Assembly (NCBI GenBank): GCA_943333125.1
Contig: CALQSB010000010.1
Coordinates: 1-64,000, forward strand
Length of the DNA stretch: 64,000 bases
Source: Chitinophaga pinensis
GTDB lineage: Bacteria > Bacteroidota > Bacteroidia > Chitinophagales > Chitinophagaceae
Reading direction: 5' to 3'
Shown: positions 19,231 to 28,277 of the stretch, in pieces
Position numbering within the stretch: position 1 is the stretch's first letter
How the letters are laid out: each line of letters opens with the position of its first letter
Notes under the pieces: generated by a model
Databases searched by the model: none
The model's input: the letters and a program-made list of their open reading frames with translations, nothing else
What the model was told of the DNA's origin: nothing
Made by a program: the position numbers and the translations under genes

Positions 19231-19731
19231 TTAGGGCCTGAGTTTTACCCAGATATAATCGTCCATAATGGCGTTATTTTTAAAAACAGATTTTCTTCTT
19301 ACCCCTTCAAGGTAAAATCCATTTTTTTCTAAAGTGCGCATTGATGCTTTATTATTTTCGAAAACCTCTGCATAAATTCGAACTATATCAAAATAATAAA
19401 AACTGTATTCAACCATTTGACGGATGGCTTCGGTAGTAATTCCTTTTCCCCAGAATTCTTCACCAATCCAATAGCTGATCTCTGCAGATAAAACATAAAC
19501 ATCCGTATTGAAAATAAGTCCGATGCCGCCAATGGCTTCTCCATCGAGATCTATTGCAAAATTAATTACAGGAGTGGCCACAAAAGAATTGTCAATCCAT
19601 GCAGTGGCGTGTTCCATTGTGTATGGATGAGGAAAGTAATTTCTAAGATTGTTCCAGATGTGGATGTTATTGGCGTATTTCACCAAATTATTAGCATCAT
19701 CTGTTTTCCATTGTCTGATAATAACTGCCAT
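19231..19731 (-). CDS. GNAT N-acetyltransferase (RimJ/RimL-like)
   Basis: A 166-residue GNAT of the RimJ/RimL group. GGIGLIFNTDVYVLSAEISYWIG at about 68-90 is the central sheet, EEFWGKGITTEAIRQMVEYSF at about 91-111 is motif A with the acetyl-CoA pyrophosphate loop, and NKASMRTLEKNGFYLEGVRR near 127 is the usual C-terminal segment. The substrate could be a protein N-terminus, an amino acid or a drug. It has its own promoter and lies 145 bases before the PqqD-like gene, so it is probably not part of that operon. Confidence 0.87.
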   Translation of the reverse strand: MAVIIRQWKTDDANNLVKYANNIHIWNNLRNYFPHPYTMEHATAWIDNSFVATPVINFAIDLDGEAIGGIGLIFNTDVYVLSAEISYWIGEEFWGKGITTEAIRQMVEYSFYYFDIVRIYAEVFENNKASMRTLEKNGFYLEGVRRKSVFKNNAIMDDYIWVKLRP

Positions 19732-19735
19732 GATT

Positions 19736-19743
19736 CAAAAGTA
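19736..19743 (-). promoter_or_regulatory. -7 element of the GNAT gene
   Basis: Minus-strand TACTTTTG, then AATC, then ATG at 19731. The four-base gap suggests a leaderless transcript. Confidence 0.6.
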
Positions 19744-19782
19744 AAATTCAAAATGATAAATCAATAATTAATCTGCAATTTT

Positions 19783-21138
19783 TTATGAAATTGGTTTTTC
19801 CCATTTCCTTGATCTCATATACAGGAAGGACATTATTAAAATCGAATTCCAGTATAAAAACTCATTACTCCATGCTATTGATAAAGAAATGTAATGAAAC
19901 TTCATAAAATAAAAAGTATAGATCAGATAAATTAAAATCGAAATAATTTCAATTAATAAATTGACTTTTGTATTTCCGGTACCCGTTACCGCATTAAGCC
20001 AGATATTGGAAACGCTCATAAATATCATTCCCAGCGAAACAACTCTGATTACAGGGATTCCTTCTTTAAGAAAAGTCTCATTTTGACCGAAGAGATTAAA
20101 GAATGCCACAGGGAAAATATTGAGAAACAGAATCATCAAAAGGCAAAGGCCTAAACTCCACAACGATATTTTTTTTACAACGGGAATGACCATTTCATTT
20201 CGGCCCTGTCCAATCAGATTAGATACCATTGTGTTACTCGTGCCCGCGAATGCCCATACAAATACCCCGGCCAAACCAAATACATTTCTCATGGTATTAC
20301 TGATGGCTTTTGCCATAGTTCCTTTTGATTCTATCAATAGAAAAAAAACAAGCCAAGTCGTTATGCTGATGATAAATTGAAAAATAAGGGGTACCGCAAC
20401 GTTAAGTATTTTTTTATTTATTTCTTTGTCGAAAGAAAATGAACTGAGTAGTTTAAATTTCTTTTTCAGACCTGTACCATAGATTACCCAAAATACAACA
20501 ATCATCCCTACACATTCTGAAATAACGGAAGCCACTGCCGCTCCATTAAACCCTAGATTAGGGAAGCCGAATTTTCCAAATATGAAAAGATAGTCCAAAA
20601 TAATATTTACCAAAGCCTCACAAATAAATCCGATCATCAGAAATCGGCTGTTCAGACTTGAAATTAAAAAGGAGTTACCCATCTGGAAAAGAAAAAGGAA
20701 GGGGAGGCCTAAAATCCGGATTCTCAAAAAGCTCATCTCCATTGGATAGGCCTGAGGACTTGATACCGATTTAAGAATATATGGAGCAATAAACCAGGTA
20801 AACAAAATAAAAAATACCGAAAGTTGCAGGCTGATTCTAATTCCCTGAGAAAGTACAGTTTTAAAAGCTTCTGGCTTTCCGGAACCGGCATATCCCGAAA
20901 AAACCGACTGCATCGAACTGTTTAGCCCATGACCGGCAACTGCAAAAATTAAATAGAAAATGCCCGTTATTCCTGCGTTTCCGAGCGCTTCATTACTCAA
21001 ATGCCCCAAAAAAATGCTGTTTACCAGTAAATTAAGCTGTGGAATAATGATGGCTAAAGTAATAGGAATGGCAATAGAAAGTATTTGTTTATTGTTTACT
21101 TTAACCCTGAGATCATTATTTGATACATGACTTTCCAT
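19783..21138 (-). CDS. MATE family efflux transporter
   Basis: An integral membrane antiporter of the MatE/NorM type, 451 residues from the chosen start, with about twelve hydrophobic helices. It would export cationic compounds using a proton or sodium gradient. I chose the ATG at 21138 (MESHVSNND). A longer frame of 12 more residues would run into the divergent gene, whose start is probably at 21142, so the two starts lie three bases apart at most. The GNAT gene is 51 bases downstream on the same strand. Confidence 0.85.
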   Translation of the reverse strand: MESHVSNNDLRVKVNNKQILSIAIPITLAIIIPQLNLLVNSIFLGHLSNEALGNAGITGIFYLIFAVAGHGLNSSMQSVFSGYAGSGKPEAFKTVLSQGIRISLQLSVFFILFTWFIAPYILKSVSSPQAYPMEMSFLRIRILGLPFLFLFQMGNSFLISSLNSRFLMIGFICEALVNIILDYLFIFGKFGFPNLGFNGAAVASVISECVGMIVVFWVIYGTGLKKKFKLLSSFSFDKEINKKILNVAVPLIFQFIISITTWLVFFLLIESKGTMAKAISNTMRNVFGLAGVFVWAFAGTSNTMVSNLIGQGRNEMVIPVVKKISLWSLGLCLLMILFLNIFPVAFFNLFGQNETFLKEGIPVIRVVSLGMIFMSVSNIWLNAVTGTGNTKVNLLIEIISILIYLIYTFYFMKFHYISLSIAWSNEFLYWNSILIMSFLYMRSRKWEKPIS

Positions 21139-21141
21139 AAT

Positions 21142-22005
21142 ATGAGCAAATTTATTCTTAATTTGCCGCCACAAATTATTTTTTTGAAAACAGGATGTAA
21201 TATACCATTAAACTCAGTTGAAAATTCCCCTATCCAATTAGTAATGGAGATTGGGAATTTCGGAATCTCCTTGATGTGGATTAATTCACTTTCTATGGAA
21301 ATATCCGGATTATCGGTTTATGTATTTGAAGCAAATGAAGACCCAGATGATAGAATCCGATTTATTTTACAATCAGAAGAATTTAAAAATGCAGGGGCTA
21401 CTTCTGTGAAATTATTCTATAATTATAAAGAATCATTACTCGTTCCGGATAAATATTTCAATGAAGAACTTAGTGCACAGATGTTATCCCTTCTATTTGG
21501 AGAAGACGAAAATGTGGTAACAAAATTTGACGTCATAGAAAAAATGGGAACAAAAAATATATACAGAGTTCCTGCTCCAATTGAAAACATCATTAATCAA
21601 CATATTTCTAATCATACGGTAATGCATTCAACAAGTATTCAGTTAAGAAAAGAAGCTGAAGGCACTGTGTTGAATTGTATAGTTTTTTATGATGCCATTA
21701 AAGTGTTGCTGTATATAAACGGTCAATTGTATTTTGTTCAGCAATTCAAATATAATAACCCTGAAGATGTAACCTATCATTTGTTGAATACCTGTAAGCA
21801 GCATGAGATTAAGCCATCTGAAATCAAGCTTAATATTTGCGGAATGATTATAGAAGATTCAAATCTTTATCAGCATTTGTATAATTATTTTCTGAATATC
21901 AACTTTATTTCAATTGCTGAAAGTATTGCGGTAAGGGAAGAAATCAGCAATCTTCCTTCTCATTTTTTCAGTCACTTAACGGAATTGGCATTATGCGAAT
22001 TATAA
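21142..22005 (+). CDS. DUF3822 family protein
   Basis: About 287 residues with the two-lobed actin/Hsp70-like pattern of DUF3822, a Bacteroidota family often encoded just before rsmD, as here. The start is uncertain: ATG at 21142 gives MSKFILNLPP, 21127 would overlap the MATE start, and 21244 (MEIGNFG) would drop a poorly conserved N-terminus. The end overlaps rsmD by 13 bases, which indicates coupled translation. Function is unknown; a role linked to ribosome methylation is guessed from context only. Confidence 0.7.
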   Translation: MSKFILNLPPQIIFLKTGCNIPLNSVENSPIQLVMEIGNFGISLMWINSLSMEISGLSVYVFEANEDPDDRIRFILQSEEFKNAGATSVKLFYNYKESLLVPDKYFNEELSAQMLSLLFGEDENVVTKFDVIEKMGTKNIYRVPAPIENIINQHISNHTVMHSTSIQLRKEAEGTVLNCIVFYDAIKVLLYINGQLYFVQQFKYNNPEDVTYHLLNTCKQHEIKPSEIKLNICGMIIEDSNLYQHLYNYFLNINFISIAESIAVREEISNLPSHFFSHLTELALCEL

Positions 22006-22532
22006 GCGGTATTCATGGAGGCAGACGAATTACTCCTCCCACACAAATGCCACATACAAGGCCTACCACCGATATTGCAAAAGAAGGTCTGTTTAATATC
22101 ATTCAAAATAATTTAGACATTTCTGAAATCAGCTCACTGGATCTTTTTGGAGGTACGGGTTGTATCAGTTATGAACTTGCCAGCAGAGGAGCCATCGAAT
22201 TAACGATTATAGAGAAGGACCAGAAAATGTTTGATTTTATAAAAAAAAATATTGAATTACTGGGTTTCAAAAATGCGTCTGTAATTAAGCAGGATGTTTT
22301 TTCATTTATAAAAACCTGTAATCTGCAATATGATTTTATTTTTGCCGGCCCACCTTATGCACTTGCAAATATTGATGACTTGCCAAAATTGATTTTCGAA
22401 AAAAAATTATTGAAAAAAGGAGGATGGTTTGTGCTGGAGCATACACCACGTAACGATTATAAAAAATTCGATTTTTTTAAAACAGAAAGGAATTATGGAA
22501 CAACGCTGTTTTCTATTTTTATTCAGGATTAA
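21993..22532 (+). CDS. rsmD: 16S rRNA (guanine966-N2)-methyltransferase RsmD
   Basis: SAM-dependent methyltransferase acting on 16S rRNA G966 during small-subunit assembly. The N-terminus MRIISGIHGGRRI and TRPTTDIAKEGLFNI near 22 are family hallmarks, and LDLFGGTG at 49-56 is the SAM loop. The catalytic motif reads AGPPY at 118-122, where many homologues have (D/N)PPY. The length of 179 residues is normal. It overlaps the DUF3822 gene, and lpxK starts 11 bases later. Confidence 0.92.
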   Translation: MRIISGIHGGRRITPPTQMPHTRPTTDIAKEGLFNIIQNNLDISEISSLDLFGGTGCISYELASRGAIELTIIEKDQKMFDFIKKNIELLGFKNASVIKQDVFSFIKTCNLQYDFIFAGPPYALANIDDLPKLIFEKKLLKKGGWFVLEHTPRNDYKKFDFFKTERNYGTTLFSIFIQD

Positions 22533-22543
22533 AATTTTTCGCT

Positions 22544-23611
22544 TTGCTAAAGAGTTTCAGATATTTATTATTTCCATTTGCTTTCCTATACCGTATCATT
22601 ATCTGGTTGCGCAATAAAATTTTCGACAAAAATATTTTAAGATCGGCCACCTTTAATTTTCCTTTAATATGCGTTGGTAACCTTGCTGTGGGAGGAACAG
22701 GGAAAACGCCAATGACAGAATACCTTATTTATTTGTTACAAAACCATTTCAAAGTAGCCACATTAAGCAGAGGATATAAAAGAAGAACAAAAGGATTTGC
22801 CATAGCCGGAGATCATACCACCGCAATAGAAATTGGAGATGAGCCAATGCAGTTTCATCAAAAATTTCCAGAAATCACAGTGGCTGTAGGTGAAGAAAGA
22901 CTAGTGGCCATTCCGCAGATATTATATCAAAGACCCAATACAGAAGTAATCGTACTGGATGACGCGTTTCAACACAGAGCAGTAAAGGCCGGTTTGAATA
23001 TTGTACTAACGGAATACAATAACCTTTATACCCGAGATTTTATTTTTCCAGTAGGCGATTTACGAGACCTGAGGTCAAGTATTAAAAGAGCAAACATCAT
23101 TGTAGTTACCAAATGTAAACCTGATCTTTCTGTAATGGAAAAGCAAAATTTGATTAGTGAAATGAATCCATTGCCCAATCAAAAAGTTTTTTTTACTTCA
23201 TTGCAATATGGACAGACTTATCATTTGTTTAATAAAAATTTAAAAAACAACATTGATGATCATCATGTGCTTTTACTTTGCGGGATTGCCAACCCTGATC
23301 CAATCAAAGAATATCTGAATGCCAAAGTGAAATCTTACGAGATGATTAAATTTAAGGATCATCATATTTTCAACAGTACGGATTTAAAGGAAATTAAAAA
23401 GCAATTTGATAAATTAAATAATACCAATAAAATTATTGTAACCACAGAAAAAGATGCAGTAAGGCTTGAGAAATTTGGAAATGAGTTAAAAGAGTGGCCT
23501 GTTTATGTTTTGCCCGTAAGGCATGAATTTTTGTTTGATGAGGGGAAGGATTTTAATCATTGCATCTTTGATTTTATTTCAAATTTCAGCGATTCCTATA
23601 TAAAAAGTTAA
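22544..23611 (+). CDS. lpxK: Tetraacyldisaccharide 4'-kinase
   Basis: Inner-membrane kinase that phosphorylates the 4' position of the lipid A precursor. The N-terminal hydrophobic helix (FRYLLFPFAFLYRIIIWL) and the P-loop VGNLAVGGTGKTP at 44-56 are typical, and DDAFQHR near 145 is the conserved catalytic region. At 355 residues it has normal length. No ATG is available near the N-terminus, so the best start is TTG at 22544, 11 bases after the rsmD stop. It shows the cell makes lipid A. Confidence 0.92.
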   Translation: MLKSFRYLLFPFAFLYRIIIWLRNKIFDKNILRSATFNFPLICVGNLAVGGTGKTPMTEYLIYLLQNHFKVATLSRGYKRRTKGFAIAGDHTTAIEIGDEPMQFHQKFPEITVAVGEERLVAIPQILYQRPNTEVIVLDDAFQHRAVKAGLNIVLTEYNNLYTRDFIFPVGDLRDLRSSIKRANIIVVTKCKPDLSVMEKQNLISEMNPLPNQKVFFTSLQYGQTYHLFNKNLKNNIDDHHVLLLCGIANPDPIKEYLNAKVKSYEMIKFKDHHIFNSTDLKEIKKQFDKLNNTNKIIVTTEKDAVRLEKFGNELKEWPVYVLPVRHEFLFDEGKDFNHCIFDFISNFSDSYIKS

Positions 23612-23693
23612 AAATCAACAACGGTATAAGAAAGTTTTCGTAGAAAGCGCTTATCTTGCATACCGGATTAAAATCAACACAACTACTTTGTCA

Positions 23694-26528
23694 ATGAAAT
23701 ATGTAATTACTGTTATTATTTTTGCTTTTTTTACAGGACAAATAACGGCACAAAGTATAATTAAAATTGACGGTTCTGTAAAAACAAACTCCGGTACAAT
23801 TTTATCCAATGCTTCTGTAGCCCTTTATAATAAGACCACCAACGATAGTTTAAAAACGACTACAAATGAAAAAGGGATTTTTTCATTTACCTCAAAAGGG
23901 GCATCCCGGTACTTAATAGTAGTGTCTTATATAGGCTTTGATAATTTTGTAAAGACCTATGATTTTTCTGAAAAAAATACCGATCAAATAATCTCTGATA
24001 TTTTGTTGATGCCTGGAAGTAACATGCTGGGTAATATAACACTAGAATCACAGAAAGTTCAAATCAAAGAAGATACGGTTTCTTATCTGGTAGACAGCAC
24101 CATGTATCGCAAGAATGATAATGTAGAGCAAATTCTAAAAAACTTACCGGGAGTTCAGGTGGATAAAGACGGAACGGTTACAGCTCAGGGTAAGCAGGTC
24201 ACCAAAGTTAAAGTAAATGGAAAAGAGTTTTTTAATGGAGATGTAACAACGGCCACAAGAGAATTAAATGCCGATATGGTAGATAAGATTCAGATCATTG
24301 ATGATTATGGAGATCAGGCTGCTTTTACCGGAATCAAAGACGGGGATCCCTCCAAAACGATGAACATTCAATTGAAAAAGGATAAGAACAAAGGATACTT
24401 TGGTAATGTAACAGGGGGTGTAGGTACAGACAGCAGATACTTAAGTTCTCTTTCTGTAAATAAATTTAATAATGATCAGCAAATATCTATTCTGGGAAAT
24501 ATGAATAATACCAATGCCAATCTTTTTAATTTTGGTTCGATGGGTGGAGCAATGGGTAATATGATTGGAGGTATGGCCAGATCTATGGGAATGGGAAGAG
24601 GGGGAGCCGGTGCTGGTGCCGCTTTTGGAAATACTTCCGGTAATGATGGAATAAGCTCAAACAAATCAATTGGACTTAATTACCGAGACGACTGGGGCAG
24701 CAAAGTTTCCGTTTATGGGAGTTATAGTTTTTCGGAAAAAGGTACTAGTACATTGAAGAATTCTACACAGGAAAATATTTTTCAAAACAAGACAACTTCC
24801 TATATTCAGGAATCTGATAACTATTCAGTTTCAGATAATCACCGTTTTTCATTTAATGCAGAGTATAAAATAGATTCGATGAATTATATCAAATTCAATC
24901 CTTCTGTTAGTTACAATAAAACCCATTCCGATTATTATTCTGATTTCATTTCAAATATAGATCAGTATAAAAATGCGGATGGAACTATGTATGACAACTC
25001 CTTTTCGAAAATTCCTAATTTAAACGGCAGCTTATTATTTAATCATCGATTCAAAAAAAGAGGCAGAACGCTTTCGGTAAATCTGAATGGTGGAAATTCG
25101 GTAACCAACTCGGATGAAGATTATGATAACCGTACCATTAATTATCTGCCCAATGGAACGATTTATAATAACAGGCAATTTCAGAACATTACGCAGGATA
25201 ATAACAATTACAATTATGGAGGAAGAATTTCTTATACAGAACCGCTGACAAAGAAAAGAAATCTAGAATTCAATTACTCTTATAATTATCAGTACCTGGA
25301 TAATAATAAAAGAACGTATGCTATAGATACACTAACAGGGAAGTCTACTTATTTAGATTCATTAAGTAATATTTACAATAATGATTACGCTACTAATCGT
25401 TTTGGATTAAATCTCAAAACAACAGAAAAGAAATATAATTATACCGTAGGCCTTTCTGTTCAGCCTGCTGTCATTAATACCAATTCTGAAACAGGAAACT
25501 TAAATTACACAAATCATTTGGTGAATTTTTATCCGGTAATCAGATTCGCTTATAATTTCTCCAGAAGCAGATCGCTGAATATCAATTATAATGGAAATAC
25601 CAATCAGCCCAGTAATGCACAGTTGCAACCTGTTGTAGATCGTTCCAATCCTCAATTTATCACTGTAGGTAATCCTGATTTGAAACCTGAGTTCACCAAT
25701 ACGCTGAGTATGAGATACAATAATTTCGACTATATCTCCGGGAACGTATTGTTTGGAAATATCAGCGCTTCATTTACTCAAGATAAAATTGTAAGCAGCA
25801 CCCGCCTGTTGAGAGGTGGTGCTCAGGAAACTGAATACGTTAATGCGAATGGTTATTTCACTGTATTTGGTTTCTATAATGTGTCTAAGCCCATTAAAAA
25901 CAGAAAATATGTGTTTAATCTGGGAGGTAATTTATCATACAATAATAATGTTTCGTATGTAAGAGACAGTTTGAATACAGCGAGTAGAAATATTGGAAAA
26001 AACTGGTTGTTTGGTCAACGCTTTTCAACGGATATTAAACTCAAAAAATGGCTGGAAACTACAATAAGTATTAACTACAGTTTAAATAGTAATGCATATA
26101 CATTACAGTCTGATTTGAATTCAAGCACAGAGAGCTGGACATTATCCAACAACGCCAGAATATTTTTGCCAAAAGATTTTATCATTAGTTATGATGTTGA
26201 TAAAGTTATTAATAATGGATATGCTTCTAATACAACATCAAATCCTCTAATCATCAACACTACTTTAGAAAAACAATTTTTGAAAAAGAAAAATCTTTCT
26301 ATAAAATTGCAGGGATTTGATTTGTTGAATCAGAACATCGGAATAAGCAGAAGTGTAACGAGTACAGGATTTACAGATACCCGTTCGAATAGATTGGGGC
26401 GGTATTTTATGGTTAGTTTTGTCTGCAGATTGAACAAGTTTTTTGGAGATATGCAGGGCGGACAGCAAATGGGTATGCCCGGAGGCGGAATGAGAGGTGG
26501 TGGAGAATTGAGGTCGCCGATGTTTTAA
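23694..26528 (+). CDS. Outer-membrane TonB-receptor-like beta-barrel protein
   Basis: About 944 residues from the ATG at 23694; a TTG two codons earlier is less likely. A signal peptide (ITVIIFAFFTGQITAQ) is followed by a carboxypeptidase-regulatory-like beta domain (about 24-105), a plug-like region (LPGVQVDKDGTVTAQGKQV near 155) and a large barrel of the OMP_b-brl_3 type. A Gly/Met-rich loop lies near 285-315 and another at the very C-terminus (QQMGMPGGGMRGG). No SusD partner is adjacent. Ligand unknown. Confidence 0.85.
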   Translation: MKYVITVIIFAFFTGQITAQSIIKIDGSVKTNSGTILSNASVALYNKTTNDSLKTTTNEKGIFSFTSKGASRYLIVVSYIGFDNFVKTYDFSEKNTDQIISDILLMPGSNMLGNITLESQKVQIKEDTVSYLVDSTMYRKNDNVEQILKNLPGVQVDKDGTVTAQGKQVTKVKVNGKEFFNGDVTTATRELNADMVDKIQIIDDYGDQAAFTGIKDGDPSKTMNIQLKKDKNKGYFGNVTGGVGTDSRYLSSLSVNKFNNDQQISILGNMNNTNANLFNFGSMGGAMGNMIGGMARSMGMGRGGAGAGAAFGNTSGNDGISSNKSIGLNYRDDWGSKVSVYGSYSFSEKGTSTLKNSTQENIFQNKTTSYIQESDNYSVSDNHRFSFNAEYKIDSMNYIKFNPSVSYNKTHSDYYSDFISNIDQYKNADGTMYDNSFSKIPNLNGSLLFNHRFKKRGRTLSVNLNGGNSVTNSDEDYDNRTINYLPNGTIYNNRQFQNITQDNNNYNYGGRISYTEPLTKKRNLEFNYSYNYQYLDNNKRTYAIDTLTGKSTYLDSLSNIYNNDYATNRFGLNLKTTEKKYNYTVGLSVQPAVINTNSETGNLNYTNHLVNFYPVIRFAYNFSRSRSLNINYNGNTNQPSNAQLQPVVDRSNPQFITVGNPDLKPEFTNTLSMRYNNFDYISGNVLFGNISASFTQDKIVSSTRLLRGGAQETEYVNANGYFTVFGFYNVSKPIKNRKYVFNLGGNLSYNNNVSYVRDSLNTASRNIGKNWLFGQRFSTDIKLKKWLETTISINYSLNSNAYTLQSDLNSSTESWTLSNNARIFLPKDFIISYDVDKVINNGYASNTTSNPLIINTTLEKQFLKKKNLSIKLQGFDLLNQNIGISRSVTSTGFTDTRSNRLGRYFMVSFVCRLNKFFGDMQGGQQMGMPGGGMRGGGELRSPMF

Positions 26529-26577
26529 TAAATGTTTTTTTAAATTATACATTACACCAAAATCTAAAATTGATTGT

Positions 26578-27627
26578 ATGAAAATGAAAATTGGAATTTT
26601 GTTATTCGCACTTGTTGCGGCAGTTTCGTGTTCTAAAAAAACTCCACCAACACCAAGTGCATCTGTTACTGCGCTTTCTTGCACGAGTGCTTCTTTTTCT
26701 GCATCTGCAACGGTAGGTGTAGCTTATACGGCAACAGCTACAGTACCTTATACAGGCGGTAATGGGGTAAGTTATTCTGCAGGTACATCGATTTCTTCTA
26801 CAGGAGTAATCGGATTGTCGGCGAAATTGCAATCTGGTACATTAGCCAATGGAAACGGCAACTTAAGTTATGCGGTTACAGGAACAGCAACCACTGCGGG
26901 TACTGCAGTTTTTCCGATTAGCTTTGGTGGAAAAACATGTTCTTTCAATTTAATAGTAAATGCTGGTGGATCGGGAGTACCTTCGGTTTTTAGTAGTATT
27001 TATGGTGCTACCAGTATTACTTTCGATGGTACTTATGTGGTAGTAAAATCTGCTGATCAGCCCAATCATAAAAGTGTTTACTGGCCAAGTGGTAATCCAT
27101 TGTTTGAAGCGTTTGCCGGACCCACTTTTAACGACAGTTCTTTTATCAGAGCCCCAGGAAATATCATCGTGCAAAACATCACTTTAAAAATTCCACCTCA
27201 TCCAGTTGCGGCAACTGTACATCAAAATACTCCAATGGGTGTGATTGGAGTTGCTTTGGATGGTGTTCCATTTTTTAATCAATATGCTGCAGGTGGCGTT
27301 GCTATCGGCGGAGAAATACATGGCTTTGATCAATACTGGGGTCATCCTCAAATGACAGGTTTGTATCATTATCATGTTGAACCCAAATACCTGACTACTG
27401 TTTTTGCCACAAGATCTTCTTTGCTTGGATTTTTATTAGATGGGTTCCCTGTTTATGGTCCTTTAGAAGCGAGTGGGTCGGCAGCAACTGGATTAGATGT
27501 TTATCATGGCCACACTCATGCAACAGCGGAATATCCCGGCGGAACCTATCATTATCATTTTACAGCTAATGCACCGTATTTAAATGGCAATGGTTTTTAT
27601 GGTACACCCGGAACGGTAACTCAATAA
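26578..27627 (+). CDS. YHYH domain lipoprotein
   Basis: A 349-residue lipoprotein (lipobox AAVSC, Cys near 19). Residues 20-125 are Ser/Thr/Ala/Gly-rich with a putative-Ig-like repeat. From about 150 on lies a YHYH domain: QYWGHPQMTGLYHYHVEP near 265 and YPGGTYHYHFTANAPY near 325, with many histidines and conserved GVPFF and GFPVYGP segments. The family name comes from these motifs, and metal binding is suspected but not established to my knowledge. The neighbouring SCO1-like gene makes a copper link plausible. Confidence 0.8.
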   Translation: MKMKIGILLFALVAAVSCSKKTPPTPSASVTALSCTSASFSASATVGVAYTATATVPYTGGNGVSYSAGTSISSTGVIGLSAKLQSGTLANGNGNLSYAVTGTATTAGTAVFPISFGGKTCSFNLIVNAGGSGVPSVFSSIYGATSITFDGTYVVVKSADQPNHKSVYWPSGNPLFEAFAGPTFNDSSFIRAPGNIIVQNITLKIPPHPVAATVHQNTPMGVIGVALDGVPFFNQYAAGGVAIGGEIHGFDQYWGHPQMTGLYHYHVEPKYLTTVFATRSSLLGFLLDGFPVYGPLEASGSAATGLDVYHGHTHATAEYPGGTYHYHFTANAPYLNGNGFYGTPGTVTQ

Positions 27628-27668
27628 CAATTGGATAAAACAGTTTTTCTTCGAATAAGAATTTAATT

Positions 27669-28277
27669 ATGAAGACTGTTTCAAAGATATTAATAATCAT
27701 CTTTTTGGGTTTAAGCATGCTATCATGTAATACCCGAAAAGATGATTATTATGTAGAGCCTAAAATAGCAAAAACGGTTCCTTTACTGTTCTTGAAGCTT
27801 AGTGATTCCGAGCTTTCAAGACATCAGGATACGCTGTATTATCAGGATAAATTCTTTACCGGTTATCTCTTTGATTTGTTTGAAAACAAGGACACATCTG
27901 TATTAAAATCTTATTTCAATGGGGTAGAAGAGGGGCTTCAGAAAAAATGGTACGCAAATGGCCATTTGGAAGAAGAACGGTTTTATATCAACGGTAAAAA
28001 AGAAGAATTACAACAAGGATGGTGGCCCAATGGCAACCCAAGATTTTATTTCACGGCATATAATGATGAGTATTCTGGTGAGTTTAAAGAATGGATGGAA
28101 AATGGATTGCTCGTAAAATGGTTTCACTATACCAATGGATATGAAGAAGGTAGCCAGAAACTGTGGTGGTCTGATGGAAAAACCAGGGCTAATTATGTAA
28201 TTAAAAAAGGAAGGAAATTTGGTCTCTTAGGATATCGAATTTGCGAAAACCCATATGATTCAATTATTAAGAAATAG
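27669..28277 (+). CDS. MORN-repeat (YwqK-like) lipoprotein
   Basis: A 202-residue lipoprotein (SMLSCNTRK lipobox). From about residue 75 it has four to five MORN-like repeats such as GLQKKWYANGHLEEERFY and ELQQGWWPNGNPRFYF, as in YwqK family proteins. The annotation antitoxin attached to some relatives is not supported here: no toxin adjoins it and it appears exported. It lies 41 bases after the YHYH gene and overlaps the SCO1 gene by 23 bases, so it is probably part of the same operon. Function unknown. Confidence 0.7.
   Translation: MKTVSKILIIIFLGLSMLSCNTRKDDYYVEPKIAKTVPLLFLKLSDSELSRHQDTLYYQDKFFTGYLFDLFENKDTSVLKSYFNGVEEGLQKKWYANGHLEEERFYINGKKEELQQGWWPNGNPRFYFTAYNDEYSGEFKEWMENGLLVKWFHYTNGYEEGSQKLWWSDGKTRANYVIKKGRKFGLLGYRICENPYDSIIKK

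Noticed and set aside
26602-26832. Minus-strand frame of 76 residues rich in Cys and Arg
   Set aside because: It is antisense to the Ser/Thr/Ala-rich repeat of the YHYH lipoprotein; the composition is a mirror of ACA/GCA codons, not a small cysteine-rich protein.
27669-28277. Antitoxin of a toxin-antitoxin pair (YwqK annotation)
   Set aside because: The protein has a lipobox and no toxin-like neighbour; it sits in an operon of exported proteins.
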